Notes: generated by a model from the sequence alone, not told the origin. A stretch of DNA of 7,355 nt from an uncultured Clostridia bacterium (GCA_947383645.1 CANDEH010000108.1:1-7355), one strand, 5' to 3'; positions 1-5,659 are shown, counted from the stretch's first letter. Numbers and translations are program-made.

Positions 1-809
1 CCCTCCACGGCCTGTTCCGGGTGCGCTGCTTCAACCAGGACGACGCCCACGTCTTTATGACCCGGGACCAGATGCAGGACGTCATCCAGGAGACCGTCCG
101 CCTCTTTGACGAGGTCTACTCCGTCTTCGGCCTCAGCTACACCATCGAGCTGAGCACCATGCCCGAGGATCACATCGGCACCGTGGAGGAGTGGGAGCGG
201 AACCAGGAGATTCTGAAGGCCGCCATCACCGCCATGGGCAAGGACTTCACCATCAACGAGGGGGACGGGGCCTTCTACGGCCCCAAGCTGGACTTCCACC
301 TGGCCGACTCCCTGGGCCGGACCTGGCAGTGCGGCACCATCCAGCTGGACAGCCAGCTCCCCGAGCGCTTCGAGCTGGAGTACACCGGTGAGGACGGCCA
401 GAAGCACCGCCCCGTGATGATTCACCGGGTGGTCCTGGGCTCCATCGAGCGGTTTATCGGCGTCATCACCGAGCACTTCGCCGGGGCCTTCCCCGCCTGG
501 CTGGCCCCCGTCCAGGTAAAACTCCTCCCCGTCACCGACCGCGCCGCCGAGTACGCGGAGACCCTCTCCGCCCGGCTGGACAAGGCGGGCTTCCGCGTGG
601 AGGTGGACGCGCGCAACGAGAAGATTGGCAAAAAGATCCGGGAGGCCACCCTGGAGAAGATCCCCTACATGCTGGTGGTGGGCGACCGGGATATGGAGAA
701 CGGCACCGTCTCCGTCCGCCACCGCACCGGCGAGGACCTGGGCGCCATGAGCCTGGAGCAGTTCTCGGCCATGCTGCGAGAGGAAGTGGAGGGCAAAACC
801 ATCAAGTGA
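1..809 (+). CDS. thrS: Threonyl-tRNA synthetase, C-terminal part (5' end outside window)
   Basis: ThrRS charges tRNA-Thr with threonine in the cytoplasm; it is a class II synthetase with a catalytic zinc. The window opens inside the gene: the reading frame starts at base 3 and gives about 268 residues of a protein usually near 640. Visible order: class II motif 2 region RVRCFNQDDAH, whose His (bases 48-50) matches the second zinc ligand of the family; the QCGTIQLD strand; VMIHR, whose His (423-425) matches the third zinc ligand; motif 3 GSIERFIG (438-461); then the anticodon-binding domain from about base 505, with the conserved RNEKIGKKIREATL and PYMLVVGD stretches. The family more often has RVRGFTQDDAH in motif 2; Cys and Asn here are mild variants at a variable place. 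The stop TGA at 807-809 is followed by a strong terminator, so this is the end of the transcription unit. Identification is secure. Confidence 0.97.
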   Translation, partial: LHGLFRVRCFNQDDAHVFMTRDQMQDVIQETVRLFDEVYSVFGLSYTIELSTMPEDHIGTVEEWERNQEILKAAITAMGKDFTINEGDGAFYGPKLDFHLADSLGRTWQCGTIQLDSQLPERFELEYTGEDGQKHRPVMIHRVVLGSIERFIGVITEHFAGAFPAWLAPVQVKLLPVTDRAAEYAETLSARLDKAGFRVEVDARNEKIGKKIREATLEKIPYMLVVGDRDMENGTVSVRHRTGEDLGAMSLEQFSAMLREEVEGKTIK

Positions 810-1001
810 GAATGAGGAATTAGGAGTTAGGAATTGTGGTATCCTGCGGCTCCGCCGCAGGAGGATTTGAAAAAGCGGGGACAGCAGAGCCTGTATGCTC
901 TGCTGTCCCTCCATTTTTGCTGCCGCTCCGCCGTCCTTCCCAAAATACCGAAAAACTTGGACCTCATAAATTCCTAATTCCTCATTCCTAATTCCTAATT
1001 A
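810..1001. repeat. Inverted 7-bp tandem repeats flanking the thrS terminator
   Basis: Directly after the thrS stop codon, 810-836 holds about 3.5 heptads of the type TAGGAAT/GAGGAAT. At 970-1000 the reverse-complement heptad ATTCCTA/ATTCCTC is repeated a little over four times. GAATGAGGAATTAGGA (810-825) pairs perfectly with 972-987, so the two arms can form a stem enclosing the ~135 bp that contain the thrS terminator and a second short hairpin (842-862, 9-bp stem TCCTGCGGC with loop TCC). The arrangement resembles a small non-autonomous inverted-repeat element; no target duplication or transposase is evident. Function unknown. Confidence 0.7.
878..918 (+). terminator. Rho-independent terminator of thrS
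   Basis: A perfect 13-bp stem, GGGACAGCAGAGC (878-890) with GCTCTGCTGTCCC (897-909), closes a 6-nt loop and is followed by CCA and five T (914-918). It lies about 70 bp after the thrS stop and is the obvious end of that transcript. It also insulates the amidase gene from thrS read-through. Confidence 0.88.
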
Positions 1002-1056
1002 GTGACACCTCCCGCTGTTTCTGCATAGAATACAGAAACAGCGGGAGGTGTCACTA
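1000..1056 (+). promoter_or_regulatory. Perfect 24-bp palindrome holding promoter, RBS and start codon of the amidase
   Basis: Bases 1000-1023 are the exact reverse complement of 1033-1056; the loop is CATAGAATA (1024-1032). The right arm carries the ribosome binding site GGGAGGTG (1043-1050) and ends on the A of the ATG. Two promoter readings fit. Sporulation mother-cell type: AC (1005-1006), 17 bp, CATAGAATA, which matches the Bacillus sigma-K form CATANNNTA. Housekeeping type: GTGACA (1002-1007), 18 bp, TAGAAT (1026-1031), five of six matches at each box. In either case RNA would start near 1038-1040, inside the right arm, so the promoter's own transcript lacks the left arm and its RBS is free. 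A transcript coming from upstream would contain both arms and bury the RBS. The palindrome and RBS are seen directly; the switch is inferred. Confidence 0.75.
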
Positions 1057-1799
1057 TGCCCATCATCTACCTTAGCCCCTCTACACAGGAGGGGAATATG
1101 TACGTCACCGGCAGCGGCAGCGAGGAGTACAACATGAATCGACTGGCCGACGCCATGGTACCCTACCTGATTAGCAACGGCATTCAGTACAGGCGAAATA
1201 CGCCGGAGATGACCGCCGCCAGCTCCATCCGTCAGGCCAACGAGGGGTGGTACGACTTCTACCTGGCCCTCCACTCCAACGGCGCGGCTCCGGAGAACTA
1301 CGGCAATGTCCGGGGGATTATCGCCTTCTACTACCCCACCAGCTCCAGCGGGCAGCGGGCGGCGGAGCTCTTTGCCCGGAATCTGCGGGATATCTATCCC
1401 CTGCCCAATCTCGTATACACGCGGGCCACCACCTCTCTGGGGGAGGTGCGGGACCCCCGCTTTCCCTCGGTGCTGCTGGAGATCGGCTACCACGACAACT
1501 ATCAGGACGCCGTCTGGGTGGAGAACCACTTTACACAGATCGCCCAGAATCTGGTTCTGAGTTTGACGGAGTATTTCGGACTGCCGTTTATCTGGCCCAT
1601 CGACCCCTATGACGCCACCGTCCGGGTGGGCAGCGGCACACTGAATCTGCGCAGCCGGCCGGATCCCAACGGAACCATTATTGCCAGCATGCCCAACGGC
1701 GCGGCGGTGAGAGTCTTCGGGAGGTGGAACGGCTGGGGCGTGGTACACTTTGGCGAGCTTGTGGGGTATGCGGCGCTGGAATACTTACAGGCGGTGTAG
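1056..1799 (+). CDS. N-acetylmuramoyl-L-alanine amidase (Amidase_3-like) with C-terminal SH3b domain
   Basis: Predicted to cut the amide bond between MurNAc and L-Ala in peptidoglycan. It has 247 residues. The N-terminal catalytic domain covers about 3-175: IIYLSPSTQ strand and loop, Glu23/Glu24 at the usual second zinc-ligand place (EEYNMNRLAD), LALHSN with His73 as zinc ligand, and VLLEIGYHDN with Glu142 as the catalytic Glu. The canonical DPGHGG motif, with the first zinc-binding His, is replaced by SPSTQ (residues 7-11). Residues 186-247 are a bacterial SH3 domain (VRVGSGTLNLRSRPDPNG, WGVVHFGELVGYA), a wall-binding module. There is no signal peptide or membrane segment, as in mother-cell lysis amidases such as Bacillus CwlC and in phage endolysins. 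The ATG at 1056 is fixed by GGGAGGTG five bases upstream. It is a single-gene unit, convergent with the flavoprotein gene. Family is secure; the role in sporulation is inferred only from lack of a signal and a possible sigma-K box. Confidence 0.87.
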   Translation: MPIIYLSPSTQEGNMYVTGSGSEEYNMNRLADAMVPYLISNGIQYRRNTPEMTAASSIRQANEGWYDFYLALHSNGAAPENYGNVRGIIAFYYPTSSSGQRAAELFARNLRDIYPLPNLVYTRATTSLGEVRDPRFPSVLLEIGYHDNYQDAVWVENHFTQIAQNLVLSLTEYFGLPFIWPIDPYDATVRVGSGTLNLRSRPDPNGTIIASMPNGAAVRVFGRWNGWGVVHFGELVGYAALEYLQAV

Positions 1800-1829
1800 A
1801 CCTTCCGTTCTGGAGAGATAAGGTTGAAC

Positions 1830-1864
1830 AAGGGCGCGGGGCTGCTGGCTCCGCGCCCTTTCTG
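1830..1864. terminator. Shared terminator between convergent amidase and flavoprotein genes
   Basis: AAGGGCGCGG (1830-1839) pairs perfectly with CCGCGCCCTT (1851-1860); GGC/GCT pairs extend the stem inward to a 5-nt loop. On the plus strand it ends in a short T-rich run (CCCTTTCT), on the minus strand in CCCTTGTTC. It begins 30 bp after the amidase stop and 10 bp after the flavoprotein stop on the other strand, so it can serve both. The T-tracts are weak, hence moderate confidence. Confidence 0.68.
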
Positions 1865-1870
1865 ACGGGC

Positions 1871-2500
1871 TTATCGTATAAAGTTCGTCTGGTATGTCCG
1901 CTCCGCCTCCGGCGGCGCGATCCCCTGGGCCCTGCCGGCCTCGATGCACCTGAGCAGCCACGCCATGTTTCTGGCGGCGTTGCGCATGGTCTGCATCCCC
2001 TCCTCGTCCCTGGGCACGTCCCCGGCCTTCTGGCCGTGGACCATGGTCCAGTAGGTGGAGGAGACCACCGGCATCTGGTTGATGGTGAGATGCTTCATCA
2101 CCGCGTCCAGCGACGCCGTGGTGCCGCCACGGCGGGCCACTGCCACGGCGAAACCCGGTTTGTGGCGGAACGCCGCGCCGCCGGCGTAGAAGGCCCGATC
2201 CAGCGCGGAGAGGAGACGGCCGGAGGGATGGGCGTAGTAGACCGGTGTGCCGAAGACAAAGCCGTCGGCCTCCGCCGCCCTGGCGATCAGCTCGTTGACA
2301 CAGTCGTCCTGAAAGACGCAGGCGCTGCGCTGAAGGCGTTCGCAGCCGCCGCAGCCGGTGCAGTCCCGGATGGGTTCGCCGCCCAGCTGGAAGATCTCCG
2401 TGCCGACGCCCTCGGCCTCCAGGGTCTTCGCGACCTCAAAGAGGGCGGTAAAAGTGGATCCGGCCAGATTGCTGCTGCCGTTGATGAGCAGAACTTTCAT
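1871..2500 (-). CDS. Iron-sulfur flavoprotein / NADPH-dependent FMN reductase family protein
   Basis: A 209-residue flavodoxin-fold protein of the COG0655 type. The N-terminus MKVLLINGSSNLAGSTFTAL is the FMN phosphate-binding strand-loop-helix; FVFGTPVYYAHPSGRLLSALDR (81-102) is the second flavin-contacting stretch, and residues 115-128 hold the central strand with Gly-rich RRGGTT. Between them, Cys47, Cys50, Cys53 and Cys61 make CX2CX2CX7C, the cluster-binding pattern described for archaeal and clostridial iron-sulfur flavoproteins; Cys67 is extra. Likely an FMN-dependent electron carrier or quinone/nitro-type reductase in the cytoplasm; the substrate cannot be read from sequence. The start is set at the ATG on 2498-2500 (MKVLL) because GGAGG at 2511-2515 lies 10 nt upstream; an in-frame ATG three codons earlier is only 1 nt from that GGAGG, and longer versions add non-family sequence. 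Transcribed alone from a promoter at 2569-2597. Confidence 0.88.
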   Translation of the reverse strand: MKVLLINGSSNLAGSTFTALFEVAKTLEAEGVGTEIFQLGGEPIRDCTGCGGCERLQRSACVFQDDCVNELIARAAEADGFVFGTPVYYAHPSGRLLSALDRAFYAGGAAFRHKPGFAVAVARRGGTTASLDAVMKHLTINQMPVVSSTYWTMVHGQKAGDVPRDEEGMQTMRNAARNMAWLLRCIEAGRAQGIAPPEAERTYQTNFIR

Positions 2501-2510
2501 AGGGTGCATA

Positions 2511-2515
2511 CCTCC
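2511..2515 (-). promoter_or_regulatory. Ribosome binding site deciding the flavoprotein start
   Basis: On the minus strand GGAGG is followed by 10 nt and then ATGAAAGTT (MKV). An upstream in-frame ATG (MHPMKV) begins 1 nt after the GGAGG, too close to be used, so the site selects the 209-residue form. Confidence 0.7.
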
Positions 2516-2568
2516 GTGAAATTGGATTTTTCGCGGCCTCGCCTGCGGCGCTGTCCGCCGATGGAAAC

Positions 2569-2597
2569 AGTATAGCACATCTCCAGAGCTGTGCCAA
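2569..2597 (-). promoter_or_regulatory. Sigma-A-type promoter of the flavoprotein gene
   Basis: Read on the minus strand: TTGGCA (2592-2597), 17-bp spacer, TATACT (2569-2574), five of six matches at each box with ideal spacing; TG precedes the -10 by one base (TGCTATACT), an extended -10. Transcription would begin near 2562, giving a leader of about 60 nt before the MKV start. Confidence 0.72.
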
Positions 2598-2683
2598 CAG
2601 GGGAAGCCCGCAGATTTGTGGGGGAATCCTGCCGGCGGCAGAACATGTTGACAGCTTCTGAACAGTTCCCCGCCAGATTGCAA

Positions 2684-2711
2684 TTGTTTTTTCCAAAAAC
2701 TGTGCTATACT
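2684..2711 (+). promoter_or_regulatory. Candidate promoter reading into the repeat block toward yihY-trkA
   Basis: TTGTTT (2684-2689), 16-bp spacer, TATACT (2706-2711) with TG one base upstream (extended -10). The 11-mer TGTGCTATACT (2701-2711) is identical to the -10 region of the oppositely directed flavoprotein promoter at 2569-2579. The -35 is weak. It is the best promoter I see upstream of yihY, but it would give a leader of roughly 545 nt that runs through the whole repeat block. Confidence 0.45.
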
Positions 2712-2886
2712 TAGGGAAGGACTGATTAGGCCTTGTTTGAAATTGGCCATATGCCCAACGGCAAGGGATTTTTTTCGCCAGACAAGGCAAAAATTTGCAG
2801 AAATACTCTGTGTATTGCAAGAATTTTTAACGCAGTATGGCGGAAAAAACCCCGCCGTTTGGGTGCATTGACAATTCTTAACAAGA

Positions 2887-3055
2887 CTTAAAGAAATACT
2901 GAATCCATCGACGCGCAGGTCTTGCCGCCAAATTTTCTGCCTGGACTGCGTTGAAAAACCTTGAAATCCGTCAGGATTCCTGCGGTTTTTTGCCTTGCCA
3001 GACAAAAAATTTGTCTGGCAAGCCGCACACGTTGATGGAATCAGTGGTTCCTTAA
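2887..3055. repeat. Inner inverted-repeat element nested within the cluster
   Basis: 2888-2909 and 3034-3055 are inverted repeats of each other at 18 of 22 positions (TTAAAGAAATACTGAATCC on the left; GATGGAATCAGTGGTTCC on the right), and both resemble the terminal repeats of the outer block (consensus near TAAGGAAnnACTGATT). The 169-bp unit contains the core copy in inverted orientation and a perfect 13-bp hairpin. It is either a later insertion into the outer element or the middle one of three tandem units. Confidence 0.65.
2994..3022. repeat. Perfect 13-bp hairpin inside the inner element
   Basis: CTTGCCAGACAAA (2994-3006) is the exact reverse complement of TTTGTCTGGCAAG (3010-3022), with a loop of AAA. 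The motif GCCAGACAA recurs at the left end of core copy A (2777-2785), so the hairpin looks like two core ends joined head to head. There is no following T-tract, so it is not a standard terminator. Confidence 0.8.
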
Positions 3056-3250
3056 ATCGGCAAGAGCGATTTTCGAGAGATTTTTCGCCACAACAAGGCG
3101 CGATTTTGCGGGAATAATTGTGTTTATTTCAAGAAATCGCAACGCAGTTGTGGCGAAAAAGATCCGCAAAGCGCCGCAGGCGCATCTAATCAGTGCTTCC
3201 TTAGATATTACACTGCATTGTATGGCGGAGGTACTGCCGGGCAGAACCGG

Positions 3251-3255
3251 GGAGG
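3251..3255 (+). promoter_or_regulatory. Ribosome binding site supporting a TTG start for yihY
   Basis: GGAGG sits 8 nt before TTG at 3264-3266, the ideal distance. Other in-frame starts are worse: ATG at 3222 has no purine-rich site upstream, GTG at 3255 overlaps the GGAGG, and GTG at 3120 lies inside repeat core C. Confidence 0.7.
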
Positions 3256-3263
3256 TGGGGCGC

Positions 3264-4139
3264 TTGAAAAAATTTCCGTTTTATGCGAAGCTCTTGCGCC
3301 GTCCCTCCGTCCGCTTTCTCCGGGAGGTGGTCCGGCGCTACCACGCCCATGACATCCCCCGGCAGAGCGCGGCCCTGTCCTACTACATTCTCTTCGCCCT
3401 GTTCCCTATTCTCATCTTTATCAGCACCCTTCTGGGCCTCTTGCAGCTGGATGTGGACAGCATTCTGCGGGTGATTGACACGGTGATGCCCCGGGCGGCG
3501 GTGGAGCTGTGCGGGGCGTATCTGGAGTACGTGGGACAGACCGCCAGCCCCACCATGTTCTGGTTCTCCCTGGTGTTCTCCATCTACTTCCCCATCCGGG
3601 CGGCCAACTGCCTCATGCGGGGTATCCGGCGGGCCTACGGCATCCGGAGCGGGGTGGGGGCGGCGGTCTACTACCTGCGGCTGCTGCTCTATACCGCCTT
3701 CCTGCTGCTGGTGCTGGCGGTGGCCCTGGTGCTCACCACCGTGGGGCAGCGGATGCTGACCTACTTTACCGCCCACCTGGCCTTCTCCCCCTACCTCATT
3801 GAGCTGTGGCACTACCTGCGCTTTGTGGTGCTGGCGGTGTTCCTCTTCGCGGCCTTGGGATTGCTCTACGCCCTGGCCCAGGACCGGCCCCAGGCGGCGG
3901 AGGGGATTGTCCCCGGCGTGCTGATCTCTCTGGCGGCGTGGATGCTGCTGTCCCTGGGGTTCTCCTTCTATGTGGAGAACTTTGCCAGCTACTCGGTGAT
4001 CTACGGCGCCCTGGGGGCGGTAATCGTGCTGCTGATCTGGCTCTACTTCAGCTCCATTACCCTGCTTCTGGGGGCGGAGCTCAACGCGATGATTTTAGCA
4101 AAAAAGAAATCCTCTCAAAGGAGTACAGATAACCCATGA
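3264..4139 (+). CDS. yihY: YihY/BrkB family integral membrane protein
   Basis: A 291-residue polytopic inner-membrane protein (from the TTG start), close to the 280-300 usual for the family. Family hallmarks: a basic amphipathic N-terminus, then AALSYYILFALFPILIFI (36-53) at the first membrane segment; FWFSLVFSIYFPIRAANCLMRGIRRAYG (99-126); hydrophobic segments near 136-160, 183-205 and 213-235; and the C-terminal signature SYSVIYGALGAVIVLLIWLY followed by LLGAELNA (242-275). The C-terminus is short and basic (AKKKSSQR). No biochemical activity is established; the old RNase BN label was a misassignment, and BrkB was named for serum resistance in Bordetella. The stop overlaps the trkA ATG by 4 bp, so the two are likely translated together. 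The first base of a longer frame at 3120 lies inside a repeat and encodes non-family residues, so it was not used. Family is certain, role unknown. Confidence 0.9.
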   Translation: MKKFPFYAKLLRRPSVRFLREVVRRYHAHDIPRQSAALSYYILFALFPILIFISTLLGLLQLDVDSILRVIDTVMPRAAVELCGAYLEYVGQTASPTMFWFSLVFSIYFPIRAANCLMRGIRRAYGIRSGVGAAVYYLRLLLYTAFLLLVLAVALVLTTVGQRMLTYFTAHLAFSPYLIELWHYLRFVVLAVFLFAALGLLYALAQDRPQAAEGIVPGVLISLAAWMLLSLGFSFYVENFASYSVIYGALGAVIVLLIWLYFSSITLLLGAELNAMILAKKKSSQRSTDNP

Positions 4140-5491
4140 AAATTATTATCATCGGAAACGGGAAGGTGGGCTACACCCTGGCCAAACAGCTGGCGGGGGA
4201 GGCCCACGACCTGGTGCTTGTGGACGAGAGCGTGGAGGCGCTGAAGGAGGCGGATACCTCCCTGGACGTGCTGTGCATGGAGGGCAACGGGGCCTCCATC
4301 CGCACGCTGAAGGAGGCCGGGGTCCGCACGGCGGATCTGGTGATCGCCGTCACCGGCTACGACGAGGTGAACATCATCTGCTGCCTCATCGCCAAGAAGC
4401 TGGGCGCCCGGCACACCGTGGCCCGCATCCGCAACCCGGAGTACTACAACGAGGCCCCCCTCCTCAAGCAGGAGATCGGTCTGGACATGGTCATCAACCC
4501 CGAGTACGCTGCCGCCCAGGAGATCTCCCGCATTCTCCGGGTGCCCTCCGCCTTCAGCGTGGAGACCTTCGCCCGGGGGCGGGTGGATATGATCGGCTTC
4601 TACATCACCGAGGCCGACGGCCTGGCCGGGGTGCCGCTGTACCAGTACAACAAAAAGAATCCCAACGGCGTGCTGCTGTGCGCGGCCATCCGGGGTAGCG
4701 AGGTCTTCGTGCCCAACGGGCGCTTTGTCCCCCAGATCGGGGACAAGGTGTACATCATCGGCAGCCACAAGGAGCTCAACAAGTTTCTCCGCCTGCTCCA
4801 CCGGCCCACCAGCCCCGTGCGGACCCTCTCCGTACTGGGGGGCAGCCGCATCGCCACCTATCTGGGGTGGGCCGCCGAGCGGATGAGCATGAAGATGAAG
4901 CTGGTGGAGCTCAGCCGGGACAAGTGTCTGGACCTGACGGATAAGCTCCCCGGCGCTCTGATTATCCACGGCGACGGTACCGACCACAACCTCTTAGAGG
5001 CGGAGGGTATTCTGGAGGCCGACGCTTTCGTCTCCCTCACCAACCGGGACGAGGAGAACCTGCTCATGGCCCTCAGCGCCCAGCGCGCGGGGGTGAAGAA
5101 GGTCATCGCCAAGATGAGCCGGCCCAACTACATCGAGCTCATGCGGGAGAGCGGGGTGGACAGCATCATCAGCCCCAAGGATATCACCGCCAGCCAGATC
5201 AGCGCCTATGCCCGGTCCCTGGCCAACAGCGAGGGCAGCGCCGTGGAGCACCTGTACAAGCTCCTGGGCGGGGCCATGGAGGCGGTGATGTTTACCGCCA
5301 CCGCCGCCACCCACTTCCTCAACACACCGCTGAAGGACCTGCGCTTTAAGGAGGGTCTTCTGGTGGCGGCCATCGTCCGCAACAACCAGACCATCATCCC
5401 CGACGGCAACTCGGAGATTTTGGACGGCGACAAGGTCATCGTTATGGCCAAGAGCCTGTTTTTGCAGGACCTCAACGAAATACTACAGTAA
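4136..5491 (+). CDS. trkA: Trk potassium uptake system regulatory subunit TrkA
   Basis: Cytoplasmic peripheral protein that binds NAD(H) or adenine nucleotides and gates the TrkH K+ channel. The 451 residues show the full double RCK layout. First RCK_N: MKIIIIGNGKVG with the GXGXXG dinucleotide loop at 7-12 and the ribose-binding acid Asp30 in LVLVDES, then GNGAS (50-54) and VTGYDEVNIICCLIAKKLGA. First RCK_C, about 145-222 (QIGDKVYIIGS). Second RCK_N: LSVLGGSRIATYLG with a GXXXXG-like loop at 235-244 and Glu258 in place of Asp, then HGDGTDHNLL and LTNRDEENLLMALSAQRAG. Second RCK_C, about 370-451 (ILDGDKVIVMAKS). ATG chosen at 4136: AAAGGAG (4117-4123) lies 12 nt upstream, and the start overlaps the yihY stop (ATGA), indicating coupling. 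trkH follows after 317 bp of hairpin-rich DNA. Both units look intact. Confidence 0.96.
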   Translation: MKIIIIGNGKVGYTLAKQLAGEAHDLVLVDESVEALKEADTSLDVLCMEGNGASIRTLKEAGVRTADLVIAVTGYDEVNIICCLIAKKLGARHTVARIRNPEYYNEAPLLKQEIGLDMVINPEYAAAQEISRILRVPSAFSVETFARGRVDMIGFYITEADGLAGVPLYQYNKKNPNGVLLCAAIRGSEVFVPNGRFVPQIGDKVYIIGSHKELNKFLRLLHRPTSPVRTLSVLGGSRIATYLGWAAERMSMKMKLVELSRDKCLDLTDKLPGALIIHGDGTDHNLLEAEGILEADAFVSLTNRDEENLLMALSAQRAGVKKVIAKMSRPNYIELMRESGVDSIISPKDITASQISAYARSLANSEGSAVEHLYKLLGGAMEAVMFTATAATHFLNTPLKDLRFKEGLLVAAIVRNNQTIIPDGNSEILDGDKVIVMAKSLFLQDLNEILQ

Positions 5492-5493
5492 TT

Positions 5494-5528
5494 TCGCTTG
5501 AAACCCGCTTCGCTGGGCTTTCAAGCGA
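5494..5528. repeat. Hairpin 1 after trkA
   Basis: TCGCTTGAAA (5494-5503) pairs exactly with TTTCAAGCGA (5519-5528); inner CCC/GGG pairs surround GCTTCGCT. It starts 3 nt after the trkA stop. No T-tract follows, so it may protect or shape the 3' end of trkA RNA rather than terminate it. A related sequence follows the trkH stop. Confidence 0.75.
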
Positions 5529-5541
5529 GGGAAATATTGTG

Positions 5542-5569
5542 TCGTTTGAAATCTTTGGATTTCAAACGA
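5542..5569. repeat. Hairpin 2 between trkA and trkH
   Basis: TCGTTTGAAATC (5542-5553) pairs exactly with GATTTCAAACGA (5558-5569), loop TTTG. The arm resembles that of hairpin 1 (TCGYTTGAAA), so the two look like diverged copies 14 bp apart. No T-tract follows. Confidence 0.75.
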
Positions 5570-5590
5570 GGATTTGACTTGCGGGGGGGA

Positions 5591-5631
5591 TTTTTTTCGG
5601 GAAGCGGCCCTTGGCCGATTCCCGAAAAAAA
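5591..5631. repeat. Hairpin 3 between trkA and trkH (T-rich 5' arm, A-rich 3' arm)
   Basis: TTTTTTTCGGGAA (5591-5603) pairs exactly with TTCCCGAAAAAAA (5619-5631); an inner CGGCC/GGCCG helix closes the loop CTT... around 5610-5612. The polarity (T before, A after) is the reverse of a bidirectional terminator, so neither strand gives a U-tract after the stem. Confidence 0.78.
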
Positions 5632-5659
5632 GGTTCAAACCGAGCGCGGTTTGCAGAGT

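Larger units (their letters stand above)
2710..3205. repeat. Cluster of three related ~150-170-bp inverted-repeat elements (outer element)
   Basis: This non-coding block fills most of the 763 bp between the flavoprotein start and yihY. Its ends are terminal inverted repeats: TTAGGGAAGGACTGATTAG (2711-2729) matches the reverse complement of 3186-3204 at 16 of 19 positions. Inside are three copies of a ~78-bp core that begins TTTTTCGCCA, has CAAGGC, a GGAATA/GAAATAC and TGTGT centre, CAAGAA, AACGCAGT, and closes TGGCGAAAAA. Copy A is at 2771-2848, copy C at 3081-3160, both plus; copy B, about 2924-3004, is inverted. By eye A and C share roughly three quarters of their bases. No protein reading frame is preserved across the copies, so this is a MITE-like or structured RNA repeat rather than a gene remnant. 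Confidence 0.72.

Noticed and set aside
810..1001. CRISPR array
   Set aside because: The repeats are 7 bp, directly adjacent without spacers, and inverted between the two ends; there are no cas genes.
999..1748. 249-codon open frame on the minus strand
   Set aside because: It lies opposite the amidase, shows no family features, is rich in low-complexity Gly/Val/His, and its start falls in the palindrome; the plus-strand amidase explains the region.
1724..2575. 283-codon open frame on the plus strand
   Set aside because: It is the mirror of the flavoprotein gene; its composition is Ala/Gly/Arg-rich with no motif, and it overlaps a terminator.
2436..3005. 189-codon and 107-codon minus-strand frames across the repeat block
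   Set aside because: They cross repeat copies of opposite orientation and the flavoprotein start, with no ribosome binding site or protein family features.
3120..3263. Longer N-terminus for YihY beginning at a GTG
   Set aside because: These codons lie in repeat core C and its terminal repeat, encode non-family residues, and lack a ribosome binding site, whereas GGAGG is well placed for TTG at 3264.
5591..5631. Terminator after trkA
   Set aside because: The strong stem is preceded by T and followed by A on both strands, so no U-tract follows; trkH is also still expected to be transcribed.
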